NCBI GenBank assembly: GCA_025060135.1
Contig: JANXCY010000008.1
Span: forward strand, 1 to 64,000
DNA from: Anaerolineae bacterium
GTDB taxonomy: Bacteria; Chloroflexota; Anaerolineae; B4-G1; DUEL01
Reading direction: 5' to 3'
DNA: 64,000 nt
Part shown: positions 53,169 to 62,281 of the stretch, in pieces
Numbering within the stretch: the stretch's first letter is position 1
Layout of the letters: each line of letters begins with the position of its first letter
The notes under the pieces: model-generated
Database searches by the model: none
What the model was told of the DNA's origin: nothing
Seen by the model: only the letters and a program-made list of their open reading frames with translations
Made by a program: the position numbers and the translations under genes

Positions 53169-55202
53169 CTAAGGCGTTGCCGTTGGCAGGGCTGTCGGCA
53201 CAGAGCCAGCCGGGTGGGTCGGGGTGAGTATCGGCGTGGCGGTGGAGGCATCCGGCCCGGCGGTGGTGAAACGGAGCCGGTACGGGCGTTCCCAGCCTCG
53301 CCGGGCCACCACCTCCACTGAAGCATCCGGGCGGAGGGGCTCGTAAGGGAAGAAACTCACGAAGTCTTCTCCGAAGCCGATGGAGCCGTGGACAAAGTCG
53401 CCGGTATCGGTGTACCAGACGAAGAGCACCTGGCCCGCGCCCGGGAGGAGGTACGTCAGAGGTGTCGGCGAGCGCATCTGAATTTGAATCGGTGTGTCCG
53501 TGGGAACCCCCTGGGCTCCATTGGGAGGAACGGTGGAGAGGACTCGGGGCCAGAGGGCCCATAGGACCAATCCCCCTGCCAGTGAGATCAGAAGGGTCGG
53601 GAGAACCAGGTGGGGCCAGAGACCGCGCAGTCCCCCCGTGCCCTTTCGGGCATTCCGCCACCACGCGGAAAGGAGAAAGCCCGTCGTGGCTGCGAAGAGG
53701 GCCAGGAGGAGCAGATAGAGAAGGGCGCCGAGGGCGAGGGAGAGCCAGGAGGCCGGGGAGGTCAGATAGGACTTCCAGGTGGGAGGGAACGCCGTCAGTA
53801 TCCGGAGGTAGTCTCTCGTGGCGGTTCCGGTCCACCCCACGCCGAACAGCAGAAGCCCCAGCACCGCTGAGCGCCCCAGCGGGCGCGCCCATTCCTCCCA
53901 GCGCGCGGCCGGATGGGCGGCCACGGCCCGTCCCGCCAGCAGGAGCAGCACTCCGGCCAGGATGCTCAGCAGCCGCTCCGGTAAGGTGATGTTCAAATAA
54001 AACGGCAGGGGATGAGTAAGGGGCAATCTCACAAAACGTAAAAATGCCCAGACCAGGAAGGGAGATCCCGCCCATGAGAGGATTTCCCAGAGGGACAGGA
54101 GCATCAGCCCCCCTCCGGCCAGCATCAGTGGGGTTTCCGGGAAAGCCCAGCGGACCCGCCGGTTCACCCACAGGCTCCAGAGTCCCCACAGTCCAAGAGG
54201 AACCTGGAGAGCCAGAACGGCTTTCAGTAGCCATCCCGCCCATTCCACGGTGGGTAACCAGACGTCCGGGACCGGATGGCTGTGCGGGGCCCAGGGTAGA
54301 ATCTCACCCGGCGTGGGCAGAATGCCCATCGGGGGGAACTGACCGATGGAAAGCGTCAGCAGGGCCGCGATGCCAGAGAGAAGAGCAGCGGCTTCCGCAG
54401 GGAACCGCTTTCGGCTCTCCGTCGGTTTCAGAGAAGGGGCAGCCAGAAGCAGGGCAGGAACGCCCAACCCGCCCAGGATGAGGGAGCCGCTCAGGGTGGG
54501 GAGATAGCCTGTGGTGGCCGCGCCCCGATGCAGGATGTCCACGGCCAGGAACCGGGCGATTACAAGGAAGACCGCACCCAGGGCGGCACCGATGCCCCCT
54601 GTTTTCAGGAGCATCGTCCATTGGAACGGCAACCGCTCCCCCAGTGCCCAGAGGGCTGCGGCGTAGAGGGCGACAAGGAAGGGCAAGAGGATCGTCCCTG
54701 CCTGAGGCCATCCCCAGACAGCGAGGCCAGCCCATTCTTCGGGATTGCTCAGGATTAGACCGACCTGGGCGAAGAGACCCGCCCGCAGGAGGGACGGCCA
54801 CCGGTACAGGGCTGCCAAAGAGACCAGGGCGACCCCCACCCCGGCCTGGAGAAGAGCCCAGGAGCGGTAGCGGTCTCCCGGATCGTAGGGGCCGTATACG
54901 GCCTCGCCGATGGACCAGGTCGCCCCGGACGCTCCCATCAGGGCCAGTGCCAGGAGGACAGGGATGACCAGCAGCCAGTGAGCGTTCTCCTGACGACGGG
55001 CCTGGGTTAGTGGAACGACGCTCCCCAAGACGAAAAAGCCGTACCATGCGACGGCCAGTGGGGGGAACACCCATCCACCAGCCCGAAGGCCAAAGGCCAC
55101 CAGCGCCACGAGGATCAGGAGATGGGCCAGGGCATAGAGGGCCGTCAGGGCCCAGCCCAGTCGGTGGGTCCAGCGGCTTGAGGCATCTCTACCGATGTCC
55201 AC
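53169..55202 (-). CDS. Large polytopic membrane protein with C-terminal Ig-like domain
   Basis: A 677-residue protein with about 14 hydrophobic segments (for example LTALYALAHLLILVALVAFG and YLLLLALFAATTGFLLSAWW), followed by an extracytoplasmic Big_5-like domain (STVPPNGAQGVPTDTPIQIQ) and a Pro/Thr-rich tail. I do not recognise a transporter or enzyme family. Start is the GTG at 55202 with AGAGGTGCGCT upstream, 22 bp after the lipoprotein gene; the longer track start would overlap that gene by about 150 bp. Probably an operon with the lipoprotein upstream. Confidence 0.65.
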   Translation of the reverse strand: MDIGRDASSRWTHRLGWALTALYALAHLLILVALVAFGLRAGGWVFPPLAVAWYGFFVLGSVVPLTQARRQENAHWLLVIPVLLALALMGASGATWSIGEAVYGPYDPGDRYRSWALLQAGVGVALVSLAALYRWPSLLRAGLFAQVGLILSNPEEWAGLAVWGWPQAGTILLPFLVALYAAALWALGERLPFQWTMLLKTGGIGAALGAVFLVIARFLAVDILHRGAATTGYLPTLSGSLILGGLGVPALLLAAPSLKPTESRKRFPAEAAALLSGIAALLTLSIGQFPPMGILPTPGEILPWAPHSHPVPDVWLPTVEWAGWLLKAVLALQVPLGLWGLWSLWVNRRVRWAFPETPLMLAGGGLMLLSLWEILSWAGSPFLVWAFLRFVRLPLTHPLPFYLNITLPERLLSILAGVLLLLAGRAVAAHPAARWEEWARPLGRSAVLGLLLFGVGWTGTATRDYLRILTAFPPTWKSYLTSPASWLSLALGALLYLLLLALFAATTGFLLSAWWRNARKGTGGLRGLWPHLVLPTLLISLAGGLVLWALWPRVLSTVPPNGAQGVPTDTPIQIQMRSPTPLTYLLPGAGQVLFVWYTDTGDFVHGSIGFGEDFVSFFPYEPLRPDASVEVVARRGWERPYRLRFTTAGPDASTATPILTPTHPAGSVPTALPTATP

Positions 55203-55224
55203 AGCGCACCTCTGCTTTGGGGAC

Positions 55225-56796
55225 TTACTCTTCAAATCCTCCCACCCGGGGCCAGCAGGGCCTGGGGGGAAAGCAAGCCAGCGGCTGATAGGGCCGCCAT
55301 CGGCCATCGGCATCGCGGACCAGGGTCCACTCGGTCGGGATGCCGCCCGCCTGTACGATGAACCACAGGCTACCTCCATCTGCTGGCTGGATTTTATCCA
55401 GGGCGAATCCCATGGCCTCCAGACCGACCCGGATGGCTTCAGGGTCCCCGGCCAGTTCGGGGTGGGCGTTGAGGTAGGCAGTCAGTCCGGCGGGCGGGTA
55501 GAGGATGCCCGTTGAGTGGAGGGGGAAGCAGAGGGCCCCTCGCCCGCAGCGCTCCTCCATCCGATACCAGAGTTGGATTTGCTGCATGGCCGCGATACAG
55601 CGGGCTGGCGCATCGGGGGAGTCCCCTTCTGCCCCCGAAAGGCATGCTGCCGCCAGTTCTCCCAGCAGGTCGTCGGCGTACGTGTCGGCCACGGCGCGCA
55701 GTTCGGCCCGCGCCTCCTCCGTCCGGCCCAGCAGGAGGAGGATTTCCCCCCGGCGGAAACGGGCCACGCCTGCCCAGTCCGGCTCCCCGGATTCCCGGCT
55801 CCAGGTCTCCGCCATCGCCAGGGCCCTCTCGTATTCTTCCAGGGCGACCTCGTAATCGCCCATCCGGAACGTCGTCTCCGCTTCATTGATGAGCCAGCGT
55901 AGCCGGTCGCTCATTGTAATGGAGGCCTCCGGCCCCCAGCCGCTGCGTTCCAGGTCCACGCCCTTTTCTGCCCGGACGAAGCGGCCTGCAGCCTCATCCC
56001 AGCGCCAGACCTGCCATCCCAGTGGGTGGTTGACCATTTTGTGGTCAAAGCCATCTGGGTAGAGGTGAGGGTAGGTCAGGAAGATTTGCTGGCGTCCGGG
56101 AGTGGTGGGGTCTGGCTGCAACGCCCAGTCCGACGGCCCGGCCCAGGTGATGAGGTCTGCCCGGAAGACCAGGGTGGGGCTCACCTCGTGCCAGCGGAAG
56201 ACGTAGAGCAGTTCGGTGACCATACTCCCACCCGGGACGGTGTAAGTAACCACCGTCTCGGGCCGCCCGTCGCCGGTGAGGTCGCTGGAGAGAAACCCGC
56301 TCTGGAAGGTGGGTAGAGGCTCGTCCAACATCGGAGGCAGAGCCAGGCCCGTATATTGCCCGTCTTCCTGCTGGAGAAAGGCCAGCACGGGGAGGCCCAT
56401 CAGTTGGGTCTGAATCAGGACGTCATCCAGGCCGTCGCCGTTCAGGTCGGTCTGGTCCACCGCAGGTTGGGTTGTCTGGAGTTTGGGGAAGGTTCGCAGC
56501 AGGGCCGGGAGTAATGAGGGGTTACCGCTACGGGAGAGCCATCCCGCGATGCCGGAAGTCAGAGCCTGGAGGATTTCCGGTGTGGCCTGGGGCGGCTGAT
56601 AGGCGTCCAGCGCGGCGTAGGCGGCGGCCAGCGGACCTGTGAGTACCGTCGTCTCTTCGGACGTGGGGGAGGGGGTGGGAGAAGCGGGACCGCCGGAAGA
56701 AAGGGAAGACGGAGGCGTCGTTGGCCCGACGCTATGAGCCGTACATGAGGCCAGCAAGATGAGCAGAACCGGGATCACTCTAAACCTGGGAGTCAT
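55225..56796 (-). CDS. Lipoprotein with FG-GAP/VCBS-like and TPR-like regions
   Basis: A 523-residue exported protein. The signal ends in a lipobox (LLILLASC) followed by a Ser/Pro/Thr spacer. A middle region carries calcium-loop-like repeats of the FG-GAP/VCBS kind (DLNGDGLDDVLIQTQ, DLTGDGRPETVVTYT). Two or more TPR-like helices follow (MGDYEVALEEYERALAMAET, LLLGRTEEARAELRAVADTY). It is likely surface-located and protein- or polymer-binding. ATG 56796 has GGAGG; ATG 56802 is too close to it. Confidence 0.75.
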   Translation of the reverse strand: MTPRFRVIPVLLILLASCTAHSVGPTTPPSSLSSGGPASPTPSPTSEETTVLTGPLAAAYAALDAYQPPQATPEILQALTSGIAGWLSRSGNPSLLPALLRTFPKLQTTQPAVDQTDLNGDGLDDVLIQTQLMGLPVLAFLQQEDGQYTGLALPPMLDEPLPTFQSGFLSSDLTGDGRPETVVTYTVPGGSMVTELLYVFRWHEVSPTLVFRADLITWAGPSDWALQPDPTTPGRQQIFLTYPHLYPDGFDHKMVNHPLGWQVWRWDEAAGRFVRAEKGVDLERSGWGPEASITMSDRLRWLINEAETTFRMGDYEVALEEYERALAMAETWSRESGEPDWAGVARFRRGEILLLLGRTEEARAELRAVADTYADDLLGELAAACLSGAEGDSPDAPARCIAAMQQIQLWYRMEERCGRGALCFPLHSTGILYPPAGLTAYLNAHPELAGDPEAIRVGLEAMGFALDKIQPADGGSLWFIVQAGGIPTEWTLVRDADGRWRPYQPLACFPPRPCWPRVGGFEE

Positions 56797-56912
56797 TGCC
56801 ATCCTCCGCGAAAGACGCAAGGCAGTTGCCGTAACCCTTCGCCTTTTATTTTACACGAGACCAGGGCGTGCGTCTACTGTAAGAATTGACAGGTTTTCCG
56901 GCAGAGAAATCA

Positions 56913-56946
56913 AAACCGCATGGCCTGTGGAGGGGCCATGCGGTTT
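56913..56946 (-). terminator. Terminator of the 4-hydroxybutyryl-CoA dehydratase gene
   Basis: Minus strand AAACCGCATGGCC-cctccaca-GGCCATGCGGTTT then TGATTTCT: a perfect 13-bp stem with a T-rich tail, 77 bp past the stop. Confidence 0.8.
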
Positions 56947-57023
56947 AGGGTCTCGTGAAAGGGGAGCATATTGAATAACGTCGCCGCTTTCTTGCTCTCT
57001 GGCTCCTCTGCTCTTCCGCTTCC

Positions 57024-58493
57024 CTATCCCTCTGGCAGCAGGTCGTCCGGGTCTATCCCGCAGAGGCGGCGGGCCAGCATTTTCTTCCCCTCTAGGTTCG
57101 CGTAGCGCTGGATGACGATGCGCTGGGTCTGCGGGGAGCCCGCCCCGTGCATGGATTCCACCAGATACCCCACCGCCAGCGACCCCATCGTCATCGCCTC
57201 TATGAGCCGCAGCATCCGCTGGCGGTGTTCGGTTGGGAACGGGACTGCCGGGGCCAGGTACTTGCGACACCACAACCCCACCTCTTCGGAGGCGAAATCC
57301 TCGGCAGAGGGCATCGTCCCCAATAACCCCCCAGCGATGTCCTGCGCCAGCCGCGCGATTTCATAGGGGAACCGGGTTACGTTCTGCTTGCAGACGTTCG
57401 CCAGAAGGACATTCACCAAGTAGTTCCCCGCCGGGGTCCGGACGCCCTCGGCGGAGCAGGCGATGCCGCAGGCGTAGAGGGTCTCGTTCAGGTGGACCAT
57501 TTCGGTCAGTTTCTCCCGGATGTGGCCAGCATTCGCCACTCCCTGATACTCCGCCACAGCCGCCGCCGCGCCGATGAGAACGTCCCCGTTCCCCACCTTA
57601 CAGCCCCCGTAGGACTGCCGGTGATAAGCGGCGAACCGCTCCACCAGGATTCCGGCGAACTCCGTCTCTCCACACATGAAGACCCGCTCCCACGGGACGA
57701 AGGTATCGTTGAAAATGATGACTCCTTCCTGCCCGCCGTAGCGGAGGTTGCCGATGTCCACCGGACTCCGCTCCAGTTTGCGGGTGTCCGAGGATTGGCG
57801 ACCGTAGATGTAGATGAGGGTGGGGTCATCGGCGGGGACGGCGAAACAGACGGCGTAGTCCGCATCCTCTGGCTTCAGCGCCAGCGTGGGCATCACCAGA
57901 ATCTGGTGGGAGTTTAGTAGTCCCGTCTGATGGACTTTGGCCCCCCGGACAACGATGCCATCCGCCCGGCGCCCCACGACATGGACGTAGAGATCAGGGT
58001 CGGCCTGGGCGGAGGGGCCCAGGGCGCGGTTCCCTTTGGGGTCCGTCATCGCCCCGTCCACCGTCCAGTCCTTCTCCTCCCACTCCAGGACGAACTGCCG
58101 GAAGCGATCGTGGTAGGAGGTGCCGTAGTGCTGGTCTATCTCGTACGTGGTGCTCCAGACCGCGTTCAGCGCGTCCAGGCCGACGCAGCGCTGAAAGCAG
58201 GTGCCGGTCAATTGCCCCAGAAGCCGCTGCAACTTCACCTTTTTGATCAGGTCTTCCGGACTCTGGTGAAGGTGGACGAAGCGGTTAATCCGATGGCCCG
58301 AAAGCGCCGAGGTGGCAGTGGCGAGGTCCTGATACTCGGGGATTTCAGCCAGGCGATAGGTCATCGCGCAGGCGTTGACGGAGGGACGTATGATGGGGTG
58401 GTCTACGGGGTTCTCCACCCGTTCCCCGAAGAGGTAGATGGTCCGCGGCCCCAGGCGCCGCAAACTCTCTATGTACTCTTCAGCCGTTATCAT
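57024..58493 (-). CDS. abfD: 4-hydroxybutyryl-CoA dehydratase / vinylacetyl-CoA isomerase
   Basis: A 489-residue flavoprotein of the AbfD/HpaB fold. The four [4Fe-4S] ligands known for AbfD are visible with the right spacing: two cysteines in GTCFQRCVG, then the histidine and cysteine of YHRQSYGGC. This separates it from the related flavin monooxygenases, which lack the cluster. It dehydrates 4-hydroxybutyryl-CoA to crotonyl-CoA, a step in aminobutyrate and succinate fermentation and in 4-hydroxybutyrate carbon cycles. It is followed by a terminator and preceded by a repeat; the next gene upstream is a xanthine-dehydrogenase-type fusion. No CoA transferase or 4-hydroxybutyrate dehydrogenase adjoins. 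Confidence 0.92.
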   Translation of the reverse strand: MITAEEYIESLRRLGPRTIYLFGERVENPVDHPIIRPSVNACAMTYRLAEIPEYQDLATATSALSGHRINRFVHLHQSPEDLIKKVKLQRLLGQLTGTCFQRCVGLDALNAVWSTTYEIDQHYGTSYHDRFRQFVLEWEEKDWTVDGAMTDPKGNRALGPSAQADPDLYVHVVGRRADGIVVRGAKVHQTGLLNSHQILVMPTLALKPEDADYAVCFAVPADDPTLIYIYGRQSSDTRKLERSPVDIGNLRYGGQEGVIIFNDTFVPWERVFMCGETEFAGILVERFAAYHRQSYGGCKVGNGDVLIGAAAAVAEYQGVANAGHIREKLTEMVHLNETLYACGIACSAEGVRTPAGNYLVNVLLANVCKQNVTRFPYEIARLAQDIAGGLLGTMPSAEDFASEEVGLWCRKYLAPAVPFPTEHRQRMLRLIEAMTMGSLAVGYLVESMHGAGSPQTQRIVIQRYANLEGKKMLARRLCGIDPDDLLPEG

Positions 58494-58619
58494 CAGCGTC
58501 TTCGCGTTTTTCCCTAAAAGGGCACGAATTATTTGATTTATTAAAAAATTACTCGTCCGGCGTGTTCTTTGTTGGTTTTACCTCTGCGTTCTCCGCGTTC
58601 TCTGCGGTTAAGCGCGGAC
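58494..58619. repeat. Mixed dispersed repeats downstream of the FAD/[2Fe-2S] gene
   Basis: GCGTCTTCGCGTTTTTCCCT and CTCTGCGTTCTCCGCGTTCT belong to families D and the CTCTGCG type seen at 33.55 kb. The region is AT-rich (TTATTTGATTTATTAAAAAA), so it may also contain the abfD promoter, but no clear hexamer pair was found. Confidence 0.5.
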
Positions 58620-60029
58620 AGCGGCCTGCTCTATAGCCCGTACGATTTTGTAGTAACCGGTACAGCGGCAAAGGTTTCCAGCGATGGCGTGGAGAATCTG
58701 TTCGCGAGAGGGGTTGGGTAGTTCCTCCAGCAACTTGGCCCCACTCATCACAAAGCCAGGCGTGCAGTAGCCGCACTGGACGGCTCCTTCTTGGATGAAG
58801 GCCTGCTGGAGGGGGTGGAGTTTCTCTCCCCGCGCCAGTCCCTCCACGGTGACAATCTGGGCGCCGTGGGCGCGCGGGGCCGGGACCAGGCAGGAGAGGA
58901 CAGCGATGCCGTCCAACCAGATGGTGCAGGCACCGCATTCGCCCTCGCCACACCCCTCCTTGGTGCCGGTGAGTCCCAGGTCTTCCCGGAGCATGCGCAG
59001 GAGCGTCTTGCCGTTGGCTCCATGGATGACCTGATTCTGCCCGTTGACAGTGCACTCTATCGGCTCATCGCCGCCGGCGGTGTGGCGGACCGTCCGGCCA
59101 GCCAGGCGGGGGAAGCGGCCATCACTGCGACCCCAGAGGAGTGGGGGGCGATCCGGGAAAGCTTCTCGCTCTCGCCTCTCGGCCAGCGCGGCGAGCGCGC
59201 GCCGGACCAGCACGCGCGCCATCTCCCGGCGGTACTCCGCCCCGGCGCGGATGTCGTCTATGGGGACAGCGGCCCGGGCCGCCAGGGCGGCGGCCTCGGC
59301 GATGCGTTCCTCGGTCAACGGGCCGCCCACCAGCACGCCCTCGGCCTCGCAGGCCCGGATGACGGTGGGGGCCACGCTCCCCAGCGCCACCCGCGCCCGG
59401 GTGACGATGCCCCGCTCCAGCCGCACAATGACGGCTGCATTGACCACGGAGACCGCCAGCGCCTGGCGCAGGCGCAATTTCAGGAAAATGCCCCGCTCAT
59501 CGGGGGAAGCGACCGGCACCCGAATCTCGGCCAGCATTTCATCGGGGGCCAGGTCTACTTCCCGCATCCCCAGGTAGAACTTTCGGATGGGGACTTCCCG
59601 CTCGCCGCGCACGGAACGGAGCACCAGCGTCGCGCCCATAGCGACCAGGGGAGGGATAGTGTCCCCGGCTGGCGAGGCAGTAACCAGGTTGCCACCCAGC
59701 GTGCCGCGATTGCGGATCGCGGGCGCACCCACGTTCCAGGCCGCCTGGGCCAGGGGGAAGGCCCGCTCCCGAACCGTTGATGAGGCGACCAACCGGTTAT
59801 GGGTAACCAGCGGGCCCAGACGGAGCGTCTCCCCCTCCAGCACGATGCCGTCCAATCCCGGCACCCGGCTGATGTCTATGAGGACGGATGCTTTCCGCAC
59901 CCCTCGCTCCAGTTCTACCAGCAGGTCGGTCCCGCCCGCGATCAAGCGGGCCTGGGAGCCGTACCGGGCCAGCAACTGCAGCGTTTCTTCTACGGAAGTC
60001 GGAGTATAGTATATTTCCCAGAGAGCCAT
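58608..60029 (-). CDS. Fused FAD and [2Fe-2S] subunit of a xanthine dehydrogenase-type hydroxylase
   Basis: A 473-residue fusion. Residues 1-285 are the FAD-binding CoxM-type subunit (RLIAGGTDLLVELERG, IRNRGTLGGNLVTASPAGDT, KFYLGMREVDLAPDEMLAEI). Residues about 318-470 are the CoxS-type subunit with two [2Fe-2S] motifs (GCGEGECGACTIWLDG; QCGYCTPGFVM with NLCRCTGYY). It would pass electrons from a molybdenum hydroxylase to an acceptor. The large molybdopterin subunit is not in the window on either side, unlike the usual three-gene operon. Confidence 0.92.
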   Translation of the reverse strand: MALWEIYYTPTSVEETLQLLARYGSQARLIAGGTDLLVELERGVRKASVLIDISRVPGLDGIVLEGETLRLGPLVTHNRLVASSTVRERAFPLAQAAWNVGAPAIRNRGTLGGNLVTASPAGDTIPPLVAMGATLVLRSVRGEREVPIRKFYLGMREVDLAPDEMLAEIRVPVASPDERGIFLKLRLRQALAVSVVNAAVIVRLERGIVTRARVALGSVAPTVIRACEAEGVLVGGPLTEERIAEAAALAARAAVPIDDIRAGAEYRREMARVLVRRALAALAERREREAFPDRPPLLWGRSDGRFPRLAGRTVRHTAGGDEPIECTVNGQNQVIHGANGKTLLRMLREDLGLTGTKEGCGEGECGACTIWLDGIAVLSCLVPAPRAHGAQIVTVEGLARGEKLHPLQQAFIQEGAVQCGYCTPGFVMSGAKLLEELPNPSREQILHAIAGNLCRCTGYYKIVRAIEQAAVRA

Positions 60030-60301
60030 CGCTTGCTCCTTGGAGCCTCATCAGGGGCCATGCGCGGGTACCTTCGGGCAACGGGAACCTGGATCGCTGG
60101 CATAGGTTCATGGGCCTGTGCTGGAAGCGCGATCAACACCAGGGCGCTGCTGCCCAAACAGGTGCCCCATAGCCTGAACTCATCGGGGACAGAACTGACG
60201 CGGTTGAAGTTCGCGCAGGCGCAGGTCTGTCCGATGCAGGCGAACCGCCTGTCCCACGTATCCATTCGCTGATGCTTCAGGAGTCAGGTGCCTAACTCCT
60301 G
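60030..60301. other. Intergenic spacer with short repeats
   Basis: 272 bp. GATGCAGGCGAACCGCCTGTC near 60.24 kb resembles the family A core, and CAGGAGTCAGGTGCC ... AACTCCTG at about 60.28 kb can form a short hairpin after the coiled-coil gene. No ORF of substance. Confidence 0.4.
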
Positions 60302-60544
60302 TCAGTGAAGGATGTTCATCCAGTGGTTATAGGGGGAGAAGTCTGGCGGCACCAGTCCCTTTTCAATCAGGATGCGCTCCAGCATCGCCATGCGCTGTCG
60401 GTAGCGGCGCATTTCTGCGTCCAGGACCTGGACCCGCTCTTCCAGTTCCCGCATGCGGGCTTCCATTTTCTGCAGGCGATACTCCTGTTCCCGGATTTTC
60501 CGCTCAATGGCTTGAAGCCACTCTTCTATGGTCAGAGGGTCCAT
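60302..60544 (-). CDS. Small coiled-coil protein
   Basis: An 80-residue protein that is almost entirely heptad-like helix (residues 8-62: IERKIREQEYRLQKMEARMR, EERVQVLDAEMRRYRQRMAM) with a short Pro-rich end (GLVPPDFSPYNHW). ATG 60544 follows AAGGAGGTGTGG. It lies 22 bp downstream of the unknown 319-residue gene on the same strand, so the two may be co-expressed. Not a recognised family. Confidence 0.7.
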   Translation of the reverse strand: MDPLTIEEWLQAIERKIREQEYRLQKMEARMRELEERVQVLDAEMRRYRQRMAMLERILIEKGLVPPDFSPYNHWMNILH

Positions 60545-60566
60545 CCACACCTCCTTCTGGCAAGGA

Positions 60567-61526
60567 TCATCCTCGGGGCCGGGGAATGGCCAGGTCGGCC
60601 GGCCCCGGGTCGGAGAGTTTCAGGTGAGGGCTGGTAGCCTGGATGAGTTCGTGGATAATCTGGGCATATTTCACCTTTTCCCGGGCCTGCCAGGCCAGGA
60701 AGTCTGGGCTGGTCCACGGGCGATAGATGGCGCCGGCCCCGGCTGCCAGCGCTGGCCCCGGTTCAATCTTGAAGTAACAGGGCGCGCAGACCCGCGCCAT
60801 CTCCGCTCCTTCGTAAAAACGATTGAAACCGCCGAAGGAATCGGAAAGATAGATGTGCAGGTCCATCGGGATGTCTATGGCCTGACGGATGGAAGCCAGT
60901 TGAGGCAGGGAGAGATCACCCAGGGGGTTGAAGGTGGAGGCGCCCAGCATCTGGAGGACCTTTCCTCCGGCGGCGGACGCGTGCCCGGCGAAGATGCTGA
61001 CCTTGAAGACCACGTCCTCGGGGATGTCGCCGGTCTTCTTTAACTGGTTGACCACCCAGAGCAGTCCCTCGTCAATGCAGAGGAAACCGCGAAAGCCGAT
61101 GTCTATGCATCGCAGGATTTCAGCGATAACGTAGGAAATCTGGTCGGATCCCCGGTAGCGGAGGCCGGAGAGGGCGCCTTCCGGAGTTGCCAGTTGCCGC
61201 CCCACATCCCAACCGGAGCGGGGACCAGGGGTGATGATGACTTCCAGTTTGGCCTCTGCGGCCATCTGGGCGAAATCCCGCAGTTCGGCATTGTCCAGTA
61301 GCGTGGAGCCCATCACGGTGGCGATGAGCCGGTGGATGGGCATGTGGCGCTTGCGCATCTCGTCAATGAGTGCCTCCAGCACCTGGGGCCGCTCCACACC
61401 GGAGATTTCCATCCGGTAGTGAGCGCCATCGGGGAAGCGCTTGGGGCTATCGGGCAGGTCGTAGGCATCCCGTCCGGGGATGCCGATGTTCTCCAGCATC
61501 TTCCGCACTTCGTTCAGGTTGCGCAT
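60567..61526 (-). CDS. Conserved protein, probably TIM-barrel-like, function unknown
   Basis: A 319-residue cytoplasmic protein without Cys-rich or nucleotide motifs I know. It has alternating strand-helix segments typical of a barrel: MPIHRLIATVMGSTLLDNAE, KLEVIITPGPRSGWDVGRQL, CIDIGFRGFLCIDEGLLWVV, VFKVSIFAGHASAAGGKVLQ, STFNPLGDLSLPQLASIRQA and PMDLHIYLSDSFGGFNRFYE. It resembles the style of U32-peptidase-like or methylene-transfer barrels, but I cannot assign it. It lies between a C39-like gene and a coiled-coil gene, downstream of cooC. Confidence 0.6.
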   Translation of the reverse strand: MRNLNEVRKMLENIGIPGRDAYDLPDSPKRFPDGAHYRMEISGVERPQVLEALIDEMRKRHMPIHRLIATVMGSTLLDNAELRDFAQMAAEAKLEVIITPGPRSGWDVGRQLATPEGALSGLRYRGSDQISYVIAEILRCIDIGFRGFLCIDEGLLWVVNQLKKTGDIPEDVVFKVSIFAGHASAAGGKVLQMLGASTFNPLGDLSLPQLASIRQAIDIPMDLHIYLSDSFGGFNRFYEGAEMARVCAPCYFKIEPGPALAAGAGAIYRPWTSPDFLAWQAREKVKYAQIIHELIQATSPHLKLSDPGPADLAIPRPRG

Positions 61527-61548
61527 CGTGCCTCCTGGGGTGTGGCGG

Positions 61549-62274
61549 TTACCAGGCTGGGGCAGAGAGGGGCCAGAGATGTTGCCCGCGGGCCCGAATT
61601 TCTGCCCAGGGATAGGGAGCGCCCGTTAGGGGGCCCCTCACGGTTACCGCCATCTCGTTCAGTTGCATCCAGGCGGGTACAAACAGGCGGAACGGATAGT
61701 AGTGGGTTCGTCCGTCGTAGGCGTCTATCAGGTAGAGCCCGCCCGCATCGTAGCCGACAGCGATGAACGTATGCTCCCACTGGACGACGATGGAGACTGT
61801 GCCGTCGGCGGCGGTCCAGGAGGCGATTTCGGGCCGGAGCATGCGGTAGGTAGCCCAGATGATGACCGGGCGCCCGGCGGCCAGTTCTTCTTTCAGCGAC
61901 TCCAGGCCGAGCCAGCGGTGGGCATGGGCATCCAGACCGTACCGGCGCAGGGCAATGGCCACGGGGCCGGCGTAGACGCCGTAGCCCCCCGGGGGGAGGC
62001 TTCCCGGCGGGTCATCCACGTTGCCGACGAAGCCGGCGTGAGGGTTGTCGGAGCGGGGCAGAGTGGCAAAGAACTCCCCTTCGCTCACACCGACGCCCCA
62101 GAACGCGGCCAGGTCCACTGCCGAGCGGGCCTCGCAACTGAGCGGACGCTCCTGCCGGTGCCCCACCACTCCGGGGATGTAGGCGGATTCGGGAGGCTCC
62201 GGGGCCGCGTGGACAGCCCCCGGTAGCAGTAACCACAACATCAGAGCCTGGCTCAGCACCCGGCGTGCCGCCAT
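61549..62274 (-). CDS. Secreted C39-like peptidase-fold protein
   Basis: A 241-residue exported protein: signal peptide (LMLWLLLPGAVHA), then a papain-like C39 domain with the catalytic-type cysteine in RPLSCEARSAVDLAAFWGV, a Gly-rich stretch (PGGYGVYAGPVAIALRRYGL) and the histidine in VVQWEHTFIAVGYDAGGLYL followed by DAYDGRTHYYPF. The Cys, His and Asp are placed for an active enzyme. Family relatives (C39_2) are often cell-wall-associated; the substrate is unknown. ATG 62274 has AAGGAGG upstream within the broken Uma2 gene. Confidence 0.8.
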   Translation of the reverse strand: MAARRVLSQALMLWLLLPGAVHAAPEPPESAYIPGVVGHRQERPLSCEARSAVDLAAFWGVGVSEGEFFATLPRSDNPHAGFVGNVDDPPGSLPPGGYGVYAGPVAIALRRYGLDAHAHRWLGLESLKEELAAGRPVIIWATYRMLRPEIASWTAADGTVSIVVQWEHTFIAVGYDAGGLYLIDAYDGRTHYYPFRLFVPAWMQLNEMAVTVRGPLTGAPYPWAEIRARGQHLWPLSAPAW

Positions 62275-62281
62275 GGGGAGG

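Noticed and set aside
53056-54243. 395-codon minus-strand ORF overlapping the membrane protein
   Set aside because: Out-of-frame shadow with Pro/Arg-rich sequence that ends inside a MITE-like element.
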